A stretch of 55,521 nt of DNA from Prorocentrum cordatum. Its lineage: Eukaryota > Sar > Dinophyceae > Prorocentrales > Prorocentraceae. The stretch covers positions 435,001 through 490,521 of the forward strand of contig CAUYUJ010016360.1 of the NCBI GenBank assembly GCA_963575745.1. Direction: 5' to 3'. Made by a program: the position numbers and the translations under genes. Positions 20,755 through 31,365 of this stretch are shown one piece after another; the stretch's first letter is position 1; the number at the start of each line of letters is the position of its first letter. The notes below the pieces were generated by a model that saw nothing but the letters and a program-made list of their open reading frames with translations, was not told the origin of the DNA and ran no database searches.

Positions 20755-21290
20755 CGCCGCTGAGGCCTTCAGTGCAGCTCCCTATGGGGCCGCACAACGT
20801 GCGAGGGTGTGCCGAACTGGTTGCGGCGGCGCCGTGCGGACCATGCCGCTGGGGCCTTCGGTGGAGCTCACAACGGGGCCATGAAGCGTGTGAGGTGTGT
20901 GCCGAGATGGTTGCGGTGGCGCCACGCGGACCCTGCAACTATAGAGCCTTCGGGCCACGAAGCGCGTGAGAGGTGTGCCGGAATGGTTGCAGTGGCGCCA
21001 CGTGCACCCTGCCATTGGGGCCTTCGGTGGAGCTCAGCGTCAGTGGGGCCTTCTATGGAGTTCCCTATGGGGCGACGAAGCGTGTGAGAGGCTTGCCGAA
21101 GTTGGCGCGGTGGCGCCATGCGAACCTTGCCACTCGGCCTCCGGTGGAGCCCCCCCCCCCATAGACCACGAAACGTGCGAGGTGTGTGCCGAAATGGTTG
21201 CGGTGGCGCCATGCGGACCTTGCAGCTGGGGCCTTCGGTGGAGCTCCCTATGGGGCCACGAAGCGTGTGAGGGGTGTGCCGAAATGAACA
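20755..21290. repeat. satellite of the 10205-11232 family, inverted and diverged
   Basis: The recurring CTTCGGTGGAGCTCCCTATG and GGGCCACGAAGCGTGTGAGG are reverse complements of the core of the ~102-bp satellite in intron 3. Here they are linked by GTGTGCCGAAATGGTTGCGG and TGGCGCCATGCGGACC. About six copies are spaced ~85-110 bases apart and are more diverged than in intron 3. Confidence 0.85.
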
Positions 21291-21329
21291 TGGGGGGGGC
21301 TGAGGCAGGAACGGGGCGAAGGGGGAGGG

Positions 21330-21391
21330 AGCGGGATGATGCTGATGATGATGCTGATGATGGTGATGGTGATGATGATGATGCTGGTGAT

Positions 21392-21425
<34 letters not shown>

Positions 21426-21625
21426 ATTGTGATGGTAAGTGTGATGCTGTTAATGGTGATGATGCTCATGATGATGACGACTATGATGATGACCATGATG
21501 ATGGTGATGATGAGGATGATGAAAATGATGGTGATGGTGATGATGACGATTATGTTGATGATGGTGACGATGGTGATGGTGATGATGATGCTTCTGATGA
21601 TGATGGTCATGATGGTGATGTCAGG
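21330..21625. repeat. GAT-rich microsatellite
   Basis: Imperfect GATGATG-type repeats with GGT, GCT and GAC variants. The frames (poly-Met, poly-Asp, poly-Ile) are spurious. Confidence 0.9.
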
Positions 21626-22122
21626 GACAGGCAGACAAACAGAAGTCATATACCTAAGCTGTGCGGCAAGACACAACGAACGGAATGACACATCAGAGAG
21701 CGAGAATCGCATCTCGGCACTTGCGAGCTCAGCACTGGGCATGGTCGAAACGTTGCCAGGTGGTTTCGAAATCTTTTGAACAGGCAGGGCACGTCGTAGC
21801 CCCTGCTGAGACCACAGGTTTCCGATGGCCGTGAACCCTCATCTTGTGCGCAGCCACGGCTTTGCTGCTAGTATAAAGTTGGGCACACTCCGGGCACGGA
21901 AGTGTAAGAGGCTTTGTGGAGTCGTCGGCAACAGACGCTGATCTTAGCGTAACGCCCCGGGCGAAACGGTTCCACTTCCACCAGTCGGCGGCTGAGAATT
22001 CTGTCTTTTCGGCTGCTCCCCTTGCTGAGTCCGAGAGCGTCTTGGATCGATCAAGCTAAACTTGTTTATCACATCCTCGGGACCTGGGAGGCCCTATCCG
22101 CCAGCCAGACCTCGGCGAGGCT

Positions 22123-23060
22123 ATGGCGGCCGAGGCTGAGCAGGTGACAGTGGCTGGCATTGCGGCACTCCTCCAGCAACAGCTCGCTCTGGTTACCAAC
22201 GTTGTGTCGGACCTCAGGAAGAAGCTCGGGGCCCTCGAGGGCAAGGTCGGGAGCCTAACCGCGACCCTCCACAGCCGATTGGGGGACGTGGAGGCGAGCA
22301 CCATCTCCACAGACATGCGCGTCGAGGAGCTGAGGAGCTGGAGAACACGTTCGAGACGATGGCGCAGAAGATTCAGAGAGGAGACGCGTTCGAGATGAAC
22401 GTCCAGGAGTACATCAAGGAGGCTCTCTCCTTGAAGCCCACCCTGAAGAACGCAGCCTCCTCACCCCGCGCGCTCATGACCAAGCGGTCCGCGAGCGTGG
22501 ACGTTGGCAATTTGGGCGGCTTGGGGGGCCGTGCCGCGTCGATCCAGTGGCTGACGGAGCGCCTCCAGGTTTTGCCATCGCCAGCCCCGTCCAAGGTCTA
22601 TTCGAAGGGCGTGTTCAAGGGTGCTATGTTTGCCGAGTTTGGCTCTTCGGACGCGCGCGACCGCACCGTCGAGGCCCTCCGCGCCAGCGCTCCCGCCAAC
22701 GGCGACAAGAAGGCGCGGGCTAGCGAGGGTCGCTCTCCAGCGGACCGGGCGGCCCGCAACTTCTGCCTCGGCTTCGAGCGGGCCCAGGCGCCGGAGTTCG
22801 ACGCGCCGCGCGTCGTGAACGCGTCGGACGGGGGCCCCTACGAGGTGAGCGTTGGTGGCGAGCACGCGCTGACGGCGACCGCGAAGGGCCGCGACGTTGA
22901 GTATCAGTGGCACCACGGCGAGTGGGTGACGTGGGCAGAATTACGCGCCCATCCACGTATCGAGGACCTTGCGAACACATCGGCGGATCTGCTCGCCCGC
23001 GCCGCCCTGGGCATGAAGGGCTGCGCCGAAGGGGCGGGCAAGGGCAGCAAGCCCCGCTAG
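22123..23060 (+). pseudogene. LINE ORF1-like protein, frameshifted
   Basis: The first 70 codons (from ATG at 22123) form an amphipathic helix region with VVSDLRKKLGALEGKVGSL. A frame change near 22335, at a short duplication of GAGGAGCTG, moves the frame to one that continues with LENTFETMAQKI and runs to a stop at 23058-23060. The second part has a basic middle (GDKKARASEGRSPADRAA) and a C-terminal YQWHHGEWVTWAEL motif. I do not recognise a named domain; position before an endonuclease-RT region suggests a nucleic-acid-binding ORF1 product. Confidence 0.6.
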
Positions 23061-23309
23061 GATGCGCAGCACATGGGCAGAGTTTCACCGGCAGCAGTCG
23101 GCAATGCTGCAGGCATGCGCCACCATCCTTTCCAGAGTTCACGTTTGCACGAACGACGAAGTTGCACCCGCTGCCAGAACTACCGTGGATCCGCCCCGAT
23201 TCAAACGTGCCGGACAGGCGCGCGTCTCCCGCGGAGGTCGCTTCAGGCCCTGCTCGCGGCAGTTCCGGCACGTCGACGGCTTCGCCGACTCGGGAGCCTC
23301 GAGACGGGG

Positions 23310-23525
23310 GTCAATGCAAACGGGGGTCAGCCAGGGCGCCAGATCCTGCAGGATCCTGCAAAGGCCCCCTCTGGCTGACCCGGGTCAGGGAGCCGCTCGT
23401 GGCCGCCAGGCGGCCGCGCGTATTGGCTGACCCGGGTGTGCGAGGATCTGCGTTGCAGTTTTTTTTTCCTGCATTGCAATTTTTGGTTTCCTGCTGGCCC
23501 GGGTCTGGATTGACCCGGGTCAGAA
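23310..23525. repeat. insert with repeated TGACCCGGGT words inside LINE
   Basis: GGGGGTCAGCCAGGGCGCC near 23323 and TGGCTGACCCGGGTC near 23370, 23415 and 23507 form an inverted and direct repeat cluster. It interrupts the LINE between its ORF1 stop and the endonuclease remnant. It also contains TTTTTTTTCCTGCATTGCAA. Confidence 0.6.
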
Positions 23526-23532
23526 GATCACC

Positions 23533-25840
23533 GACCGACGCGAGAACGGCCGAACTCGAATGGCACATGCGCCAGCATAGCATTGACATTTTGCGCGCGC
23601 AAGAGACTCACAGGGACATCTCATATTTCTACATTTCAGAAAGCGGCTACTCGTCCATTTTCTCAGGGGCCGCGGGCGAGGGGGGAAGCAGACGGCGGGC
23701 AGTGGGCAAGAAGCCGCCCGACCCAGCCACTCTGGACAAATTCGGCCAGATCGATTTCGTCCTGGTTTCGCAGAGTTGGGCTCCCATTTGCAGTAGGTGG
23801 CAAGCAGCGAGGATCTGGCACTGGCGTTCCACCACTTCTTGCGCAGGCGGACATGGACACCATGGTGGCAATCGAGGTCCGCCGCGAGAACCACCATGGC
23901 CCGACCTGCGGGCGCTCCGGCTGCCGCAACATCCCGACCGTTTCGCCGCGGCCTGCGCCGACGAGATAGAGGCCGCGGACGTGGGCAACGCCGCCGTCGA
24001 CGACGTCGACGCTGCAGCCGTGGCCTCTTTCAAGCGGGCGGCCGCCGCGCTACCTCTTGCGCCGCGGGCGCCACGGAAGCCGTGGATCTCAGACCGCGCC
24101 GCGTCGCTCGTCGAGCAGCGCGCCGAGGCCAGGGCGCGCGGCAGCCAGGCCAAAGAGAGAAACCATAACTACGTCGTGAGGAGCTCGGTGAGGACGGACA
24201 GGGCGGAGTGGCTGGAAGGCCCCCAGGCGACGGGCGACTGGGGCCACGTGCGGCGGTTGCGCAAAGCTGCTGGGCGGAAGCACGGCAAGTTCCGCGACCT
24301 TCGCGGCGACCTGGTGGATTCCGAGGCCCGCGCAGACGCGCTGGCAGATTTCCTGGCGAAGGTGCAGTGGGCAGAGCGGGAAACCACGCCAATGTTGACG
24401 ACTTCCCTTGGCCCCGACTTGCCGGTGAACCTGGGGCAGATCGAGGATGGGGAGGTGACCGAGGCAGCCAATCGCATGAAGTGGGGCAAGGCGTGCGGCA
24501 GCGACGGCGCCCCTGGCGATTGCTAGAAAGCGGCCAGCGCCTGCGACGCCCCAGCGAGAGCACGGGGCCACGACGTTGCGCCAGCGATGTTGGGAACGTG
24601 GTGCCGCGCTTGAATATTGGCACCATCCTGCGGTGATTGCTTTCTACGAGAAGGGGGGTGCCACGCTCTGCGGCAACTGCAAGCCCGCTCTCCAGGCCGG
24701 GCACGCGCTGTTTGCGTCGATTCTCCTCCGCCGTTTGAATGATGCCGGCGCCGAGGGCCGCGTCTGGGGCACCCAGTTTGGCTTCAAATCGCGCCACTGC
24801 ACCACGGGCGCCATTTTCCTCGCCAGGCGACAGCTGCGAGAGACCGGGGCGAGCGCGGAGGGCCAGCTTGTGCTTCTCGCTCTGGACTGGGCCCAGGCGT
24901 TTGACAGCGTCGTGCCGGCGCCTCTGCAGGAAGCGCTGCGGCGCTTCGGAGTCCCAGAGAAGATGTTGGGGACAAATCGAGCCATCTACACGGGCAGGAA
25001 GTTCTCGGTGCGCGACGCTGGCGTGACGTCCGGGACCCAAGAGCAGCGCTCGGGAGTCTGTCAAGGCTGCCCGCTCTCCCCTTTGCCATGGTGATGGCCG
25101 TGCTTCTGCGTGGCGCGAGGGGCGCGCTGGGTGACCGCATGGGAGACACAGAGGAGCTAGCGCATGCCGACGACACCCTTATCTTGGCCTCGAGAATGGA
25201 GCGCGCGCGGACGTACATGACGGCTATCGCTGCCGCTGGCGCTAACTACGGCTTCAAGTTCAATTGGGGCAAGCTCGAGCAGCTGTCAATTCGGTGTCAG
25301 GGGCACGTCTCGTGTCCGGACGGCGCCCAAATCCCCGAAAAGGGTTCCATGGTATATTCGGGGAGTGTATTGGCGGTCGATGGATCTATTGCTTCCGAGC
25401 TGAGCAGGCGCCTCGGTTGCGCCAGGTCCGAGCTGGACATTATGGCAGGAGTCTGGTCCCACTCAACCCTCACCGTGGAGCGGAAGTTGCACGTCTCCAA
25501 AGCCTGCTTGCAAACAAAGTTGTTGTACGGCTGGCGCGCGGCGTGGCTTTGGAAACACGAGTTGGCTAAAACCGACAGCTTCCATGTGCGTTGTTTGAAT
25601 CAGACATTGGGGATAACGCATCCGTACATTAGTCGCATTTCCAAGGGTGTTGTTCTGGACAGGGCCCATCGGCCACCCTTGAGCCGCATCTTGTTGAGCC
25701 ACCCTCTGCGGCGCGAGCCCGGGAGTCGCTCGGAGGTCGGCGAGAGCTCGTTGAGGCCACGGGAAGGGAGAGGCCGAGCGAGGCAGGAGGAAGGCCTGCA
25801 GCGCAGGGAAGGGCTTGCAAATCAAGCTGGGTATGTGTAA
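23533..25840 (+). pseudogene. LINE endonuclease-reverse transcriptase, multiply broken
   Basis: AP-type endonuclease traces: RAQETH (the conserved glutamate motif) near 23597 and QIDFVLVS near 23745, with most of the domain lost or out of frame. The linker KPWISDRAASLVEQR (24079 onward) and KACGSDGAP (24490) follow, then a stop at 24524. Reverse transcriptase fragments: LLALDWAQAFDSV (motif A, 24868-24910), GVCQGCPLSP (motif B, 25051-25080), then a frame change into AHADDTLIL (catalytic DD, about 25160-25186) and thumb-like SELSRRLG, WSHSTL and KLLYGW. The RT aspartates survive but the frame does not. Confidence 0.85.
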
Positions 25841-25869
25841 CAGGCGGCGCCGCCTGAGTATATTCTTTA

Positions 25870-27162
25870 ATATCTTCTACAGAGGACAGTTGTAATGTTT
25901 GCACAAGCGCCAGGTCGGTTAGGCGAGGTTTCCCAGCGATCGGAAAACGGCTGACATGGGTTTTCGTGCGCGCGGCGCGTGCGCGAGTGCGCGAAGGCGC
26001 CCACAGCTCAGAGTTATACAACAAGACTGAAAGGACGAGGGACAGGAAAGTCGCAGCCTGAGCTGCGCGCTCATGCGTTGCACTGCGAAGATCTTCAGCA
26101 CCAGGCTATGGTACACCGCGGATGCTTTCCGTAGGCGCGCACGTGTGTCCATGGTAGAGGATGCGACCCCGAACTGTATGGATCCTCAGTGCATGCACTC
26201 TCCCACTACGAGACACTCGGTGCTTGGGGCTCCAGGTAGGGCCAAGGCAGAGCGCTCGTCAATCATCGCCTCTGCCTTAGCGGCCTGGGCGCCCATGCCC
26301 CTCCACATGATGAGGGCCTCTGGATCGCTGGGCTTCCAGTTCAGCTGCATGCCGTGCCTCTCCATGGTGGTGTGCGCCGCTTCGGCCCGGATGAGGCTCG
26401 CGTTGTCCTCGCCTACAATGAATGTGGCCTCATCGTCAACGTACGTGACCTCCCCAATTGGCACGGTCTGCGTGGGGAAGGCGCCGAGCTGGTGGGTCCA
26501 TGGCGGGCCGCTGGGCTCGCACTGCGCAGCGAATGTGAGATTCAGCTCGTCAAGCGCTGCTCGAAGCTCTCCCAGGGCTACGTTATACACGATATTGAAG
26601 ATCAAGGCGCCGGAGCGGCAGCCTTGGCGTGAGCCCATCGTTGTCAGGATGACCCTGCCCTCTGGAGAGAGTGCGACTAGGTGTCCTTATGCAGGTTGGC
26701 CAAGTTGATGTGGTGCTCGGGGACTTCGATGTGTTGCAAGATGCTTCCGTGCTGCGTGAGGTATTCGGCCAGATGCGAGGCTGGCGTGTCGTCAATCCCT
26801 ACTTGCTTGAGCTGTGCGATCATGCCCGCCTCGGTGGTGGAGCCAGCTTCAAGATGTAAGGCCATTTCGCTTACAAGCTTGTCGAAAAGCCTTCGTGAGG
26901 TCAAGGAAAATAATGGCCGCCGGCCTCTTCTCGATGGCGGTCCTCTCGACGAAGCTCGACACGACACGTTGGCCATGATTGGCCCCAGAGCGCGCCACCC
27001 CACCGCGCTGCTGCGGAGGTAGCGCTTCCTCAATTCGGCGTCGATCGGAAGGGCACAGGACCCCCGTGAGGATTTTCGAAGCATGATCGCCCACCAGGAT
27101 CCCACGATACATGACGCACTCTGTCGTGCCGCTTTCTCCTTTGAACAGTTTGGCTGGGCCAT
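25870..27162 (-). pseudogene. LINE reverse transcriptase, minus strand, frameshifted
   Basis: Minus-strand fragments in order: KILTGVLCPSDRR and IIFLDLTKAF (motif A, about 26920-26890), a frame change, LVSEMALHLEAG, then a stop; MGSRQGCRSGALIFNI (motif B, 26638 downward) and VTYVDDEATFI (catalytic YVDD, about 26446-26424); then RARLRKASAVYHSL and LYNSELWAPS, typical thumb and connection words. At least three frame breaks make it a pseudogene. Confidence 0.85.
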
Positions 27163-27540
27163 TTGTTGTTTGTTCCTTCTTTCTTGTCCTTGTGCCTTTT
27201 CCTTCTTCCTTTTCCTTTTCCTTTCCCTGTAGTTCCGCTTTTTCCTTTTCCTGTAGTTCCGCTGTTTTCTTATTTTTTTTTTGTCATTTTTCCTGTTTTC
27301 CTTCCCTCACCAGTACTTTTCCGGGTATTTTCCGTTATGTTTGACAATTCTGGAGTATGTTTTGAGTATGTTGCATTTTTCGTCGACTATCCCCCTGTAG
27401 GTGGACACGCCCGACTTAAGGCTAACCTTCCCTCACGCCATGCCGCTGGGACGTCTCTGCTGGTCTTTGCTGTGTGGTCGGCTGCGGGGTCGCCGGCAGC
27501 CTCCCGCGCCTCGACCGGCAGGCCGTGGGGGCCTGCCTCC
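27130..27540. repeat. insert in minus LINE, T-rich with dispersed-repeat end
   Basis: 27175-27300 is T/C-rich (CCTTTTCCTTC-like). 27340-27425 matches the dispersed repeat at 12290-12370. The segment separates the LINE linker from the RT and has no coding support. Confidence 0.5.
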
Positions 27541-29269
27541 TTACAGGAGGGGAAAAAACACGCAGACACAATTCATCGTCGAGCCCCCAGAAAATATTGG
27601 AAAATATGGGAAGTGGGGGGGGAAGAGAGAAACCCAGAAAGTATGGGAGAATATGGGGAATCCTGCTATTTGTGTGTGTGTGTATTCATTGGTGTGTCCT
27701 GAGGCCCCTTGATCCTTGTTGTCCTCGATAGCCCGGAGGAGCTGGCTCACTCTGCAGCGCACGTCGCCCACTTCAGTAAAAGGCGTCGCGAACAAGTTGC
27801 GGGTCGTGCAGGGAGGAGCCGCTGGCTGCGGGACGTCCTGTTGCAAGCCGCCAGTCAGGAGCTCGGCGAAGGTCTCCCACTGCTCTTGCGCCTGCGCCTC
27901 AGAAGCTGCATACTCACGGTTGGCCAAGCGAGTGTTTGGCAAAGCGGACGGGGAGAAACCTCCAAGTCAACGGACGGTCGAGTAGGTCTTGCGGAGATCT
28001 CCATCTGCTGCCGCTTGGTCGGCTCGCAAGCCAGGGTAGTCCATTGGTGCTCACGATCAGCGACTAGCGCCTTGGCTTTCTCAGCTTGGGCGAGTCGCAG
28101 CTGATGCAGTGCTCGGGCTTCCGCACCTCGAGCGCGGCGAAGTTGGGCGTAATGGAGTCCATCACGGTGCTCGTCATCTTGTGGTGCACTCGACACACTG
28201 TGCGATATCCAAGCAGGGCGCGCGCTCTGGCAGTGCCAACGAGCATCGCGTAGGGCATCCGTCAACATACATGCGCGCTGCATGAGCTGCCACGCGCGCT
28301 GGCTAATCCAATGCTTGCGGGTTGCGTCACCAGTTGTTGCAATGATGTCCTGAATTATCTCTGCCATGGTCTGGTTCAGCTGTTGCAATTTCTCGTGCGG
28401 GCGGTCCCGCAGTGCGACCTTATGATTCCAGAGCCGCTGCTGCAGTGCAAGTTGCAGCTGTGGGTCTTTCAACTTGGCTCTGCAAATGTGTGGGGTCTTT
28501 GCTTCGCGGGGCCGGTACCGCTTGTTGACGACCAGGGAGGCGCTGGCTGGCCAGTGGCCGACGGAGGTGGCAAAACTCATGTCAATCTCCAGTTTAGCGA
28601 CGCAAGCAAACGGGGTCGTTCGCGCCGACATTCGCGCGTAAACTGCCCGCGTAATGTCGCGCATGAGCGCCCTCGTCTCCAATGTGGCGTGCCGCGCCAG
28701 CGGCCCGCGTAACCCGCGGTGTGGCATCGCCACGTCATCTCGCGTAAGCCCCCCTTTTCGATCGTCGCTCAAGTGCGTGTGCACGTCCCTGGCGGTGGAA
28801 GCAGCATTTTTGAACAGTATCAGATCGCCGATGCGGTGCAGGTGCCCCGAGGTCGCTTGCCACCTCGGTCGGCGGTCCTGCCCCGTCGTGCTGACCACAT
28901 CCGTGTGGAATTCGGCCACTGCCTCACGCAGGCGCGCACCCGACTCGCTCTCCTGGTCCCGTGAAGAAGTCCCCGCGCCTGGCGAAGCGAAAGGGCCGAG
29001 CCGGGCATGGAAGTCACCCGCGATCACGTAGTCAACCCAGTTGACTAGGACAAGGAGGAGGAGGAGGAGGAGGAGGAGGAGGAGTCCAGGCTGGCGATGA
29101 AGCCCTCCCGCTCCCGTGGTGGCGCCTGCTGCGCAGGTGCGTGCACGCTGATAAGGACAAGGCGCCGATGCTTGGCCGATGCCCGAAGGCGATGCATGAT
29201 GGCAACGTTGCCTCGGCAGTCTGCCGAAACCCCGATGGAGCGTGCGCCAAGTCCTTGATCAGCCCCCAT
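27541..29269 (-). pseudogene. LINE endonuclease and linker, interrupted by CTC expansion
   Basis: On the minus strand RRLVLISVHAPA (about 29150) leads to FIASLD and then a serine run encoded by a CTC tract (29049-29086). A stop and frame change follow, and the endonuclease resumes with VIAGDFHARLGPF (29027 downward), the GDFxA motif of AP-type LINE endonucleases. It continues open to 27855 and, in another frame, to 27541. The expected SDH motif appears altered (HLSDDRK). Confidence 0.75.
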
Positions 29270-29344
29270 CGCAATGATCTCCGTTTGGCGCCGCTCCAGA
29301 AGGACGGCCTCGCAGGTGGCCCTTTTTGCTGGGCTTCCTCCAAC

Positions 29345-29588
29345 GCTATAATGATGCTGATGCTGATACTGATGCTGCTGCTGATGATGAGTATTATGAT
29401 TATGGTGATGCTGATGATGGAGGTGATGATGATGGTGAAGATGATGATTATGAGGATCATGGTGAGGATGCTCATGATGATGATGATGACGATGATGATC
29501 ATCATAATGATGCTGATGCTGATAATGCTGGTGGTGGCGGTTGTGGTGATGATGATGACAACGATGATGCCAATGATGATAATGATGT

Positions 29589-29675
<87 letters not shown>

Positions 29676-29690
29676 CGATGCGGGCATGCG
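29345..29690. repeat. GAT/GAC-rich microsatellite
   Basis: Imperfect GATGATG repeats, becoming pure GAT and then GAC-rich after 29590. It abuts the 5' end of the minus LINE. Confidence 0.9.
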
Positions 29691-29834
29691 GAGGGCAGAC
29701 GCAGGGATGGAAGGAGGGGAGAGGAGGAAGAAGGAGGGCGGACGCGGGGCGCTGTCTTTTCAGAACGAGGGCACCACAGGACGCCTAGTAACAGAACGCA
29801 ACATTACAGTAGTAGCTCCGTCACAGTATGTAGT

Positions 29835-30047
29835 TTGACTCTCGATCCAAAGTTATGATGCTCTAACCTACTTTAGCCTTGATCACAAGAAAGAATTTCG
29901 AGCGCCCCAAAAAGTGCCGAAACTCAAGGGTTTTCACGTGTCGGGCCCTGGGAAACACTCTCCCGACACTGTTTCGACACTGTTTCGACACTCTTTTGAC
30001 ACTTTTCAGGGTGCCTTAAGTAGGATGGGAACAACATATATCCAGAG
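29835..30047 (+). repeat. acceptor-end repeat (family of 47232-47774)
   Basis: Shares AAAGTGCCGAAACTCAAGGG, TTTTCACGTGTCGGGCCCTGGG, ACTGTTTCGACACT and GATGGGAACAACATATATCC with the tandem units at 47232-47731. It ends at the exon 7 acceptor. Confidence 0.75.
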
Positions 30048-30218
30048 GCGAAGATGGCGAAGGAGGGCGAGCGGTGGCGCCAGGAGGTCCTCAGGCTACA
30101 GCAGCTCGCGCTGGAGGCGGGCAGCGCGCCGGCCGCGGCGGCCGCGGGCGCGGACGGCGCCAGGCGTGCCTCCCTCTCCAGGAGCGGCGCCAAGGTGGAG
30201 GCCCTCGAGCAAGAGCAG
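30048..30218 (+). CDS. CEP290: CEP290-like gene, visible exon 7
   Basis: Fifty-seven codons. The start is drawn at CCAGAG|GCGAAG in phase 0 to join exon 6. The peptide begins AKMAKEGERWRQEVLRLQQL, whose W and spacing fit human CEP290, then an Ala/Gly-rich linker and KVEALEQEQ. The exon ends GAGCAG|GATCAG (GA donor, phase 0). The downstream intron is a complete repeat copy. Confidence 0.7.
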
Positions 30219-30562
30219 GATCAGGGGCAGCGATTTCGGCCTTGAGGCTCGAGGTTTTCGGATGTTTTCGTCTGTTCGCACCGGCTTTCCAGGCTCGGGG
30301 TGCTGTCCAGCTGCCGCCCCTCGCCGGGAGGCGTCCAGGTGTGCCCAGATCGTCCCGAACGGCCAATGGAGACCCGATGGTCCGAGGACCAGACGTCGAA
30401 CACCACTGAGGGGGGGGAGGGGCTCAGGTGGGGGCGCATCATCCCCCAATCGCCACAGTGATTGCCCATGAAGGTCTGATAGCCCACGCACGAGCGCTCG
30501 AATTCGCTATCGTGGGCGCCGATCTGAGGTCGTGTGTCCGCCCCGATCGTTGCCTTTCACAG
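30219..30562 (+). repeat. intron 7 made of one dispersed repeat copy (GA-AG)
   Basis: Nearly the whole 344-base intron belongs to a family also seen at 35780-36060 (same strand), about 3365-3510 (part), and reversed at about 4375-4500, 31380-31420 and 36150-36300. Shared words are GTTTTTTCGTCTGT, CCAGCAGCTGCGCCTCGCCG, GCCCAGATCGTCCCGAACGG, GGAGACCCGA and GGGGAGGCTCAG. It ends TTTCACAG at exon 8. Confidence 0.75.
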
Positions 30563-31365
30563 GACCAGCTCCTGAAAAAGGAAAAGAAGGTCCAGGAGCT
30601 GGAGGCGCAGCTGGAGAGCGTCAAGGTTGAAAAGGATCGCGCGTTGGGAGAGAAGGAGCTGGAGATTCGCAAGCTGGCACGGGAGCTCGATGCTGTCAGC
30701 CAGGGCGACACAATGCGCCTTCGGGAGGCGCTCAGGGACGAGCATGAGAACGAGATCGGGCAGATCACTGGGGCGGCCCAGGAGTCCATCAAGGCGCTGC
30801 AGGACTTGTTGCAGGAGGCGGAGAAACGCGCCGACGAGCACCAGGCCAAGCTGGCAGAGGTGCTGAAGCAAAAGAAGGACGCAGCAAGCGACCACGTCAA
30901 GAGGCTGGAACAGGAAATCGCTCAGCTGCGTGAGGAGAGGAACCAGTTGCAGCTCGCAGGCCCTGAATTCTTGATGCCAGCCACAGCCATGTCGCCCCTC
31001 GGAGCCGCTTCCATCGATCTGGAGGCTTCCATGTCGCTGGAGTCCCACGGGGAGCACATGACCGCGCTGGATCAGCGAATGAATTACATGAGGCAGCGCG
31101 AGCGCGACCTGGAGGAGCAGATGGAGCGGATGCGCGAAGACTTCGCACAGGCCATGCAGCAGCAGCAGGACATGTTCATGCAGCAGATGGAGGCGCAGCG
31201 CAGCGAGTACGAGCGCTTCGAGAGCATGAACCGTGGCGAGTTCCGAGATCTCCGCCGCATCGCGGAGAAGCACCAGTCGGAGGCGCAGCGTGTCCAGTCG
31301 GACGCGCAGCGGCTGCAGTCGCAGATGCAGTCCAACGCCCAGAGGTTCCAGTCGGAGGCGCAGAG
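30563..31365 (+). CDS. CEP290: CEP290-like gene, visible exon 8
   Basis: About 267 codons between TTTCACAG|GACCAG and GCGCAGAG|GACCGG (GA donor, phase 2). Coiled coil throughout: KKVQELEAQLESVKVEKD, then ALRDEHENEIGQI and IKALQDLLQEAEKRADEH, which resembles human CEP290 around MQARLNQKEEVLKKYQRLL. A Pro/Met/Ala linker (about exon residues 135-150) precedes MNYMRQRERDLEEQMERM. The C-terminal part repeats S-E/D-A-Q-R-x-Q (QSEAQRVQSDAQRLQS), an 8-residue-like repeat that could be recent expansion. Confidence 0.8.

Larger units (their letters stand above)
22118..25843 (+). mobile_element. decayed LINE retrotransposon, plus strand
   Basis: A non-LTR element read left to right: ORF1-like region (22123-23060), spacer, endonuclease remnant (23533-23860), linker and reverse transcriptase (24100-25840). 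Frames are broken at least four times, so it is dead. It lies inside intron 6 in the sense orientation of the host gene and ends within ~20 bp of an opposing LINE. A 210-bp insert with repeated TGACCCGGGT separates the spacer from the endonuclease. Target-site duplications and a poly-A tail were not identified. Confidence 0.85.
25860..29340 (-). mobile_element. decayed LINE retrotransposon, minus strand
   Basis: A second non-LTR element in opposite orientation. Reading the minus strand: endonuclease (29330 to about 28600), linker (to about 27540), an inserted stretch (about 27540-27130), reverse transcriptase (27112-25920) and a 3' end near 25860. It meets the plus-strand LINE tail to tail. 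The sequence is only distantly like the other element, so they are separate families. Its 5' end is cut by a GAT microsatellite at 29345. Confidence 0.85.
18134..30047 (+). other. intron 6 (11.9 kb) with two LINE remnants
   Basis: Direct splicing from exon 6 to exon 7 is supported because the peptide across the junction keeps the spacing of human CEP290 up to a conserved tryptophan (exon 7 ERWRQEV, human MAWDQREV). Contents: 18140-18410 decayed palindrome-family sequence; 18420-19440 GC-rich unassigned with single copies of the ~102-bp satellite near 19060-19160; CTC and ACC tracts; 20209-20583 an open frame judged unlikely to be an exon; satellite 20755-21290; GAT tract 21330-21625; 21640-22115 unassigned; LINEs 22118-29340; GAT tract 29345-29690; acceptor-end repeat 29835-30047. 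Confidence 0.65.
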
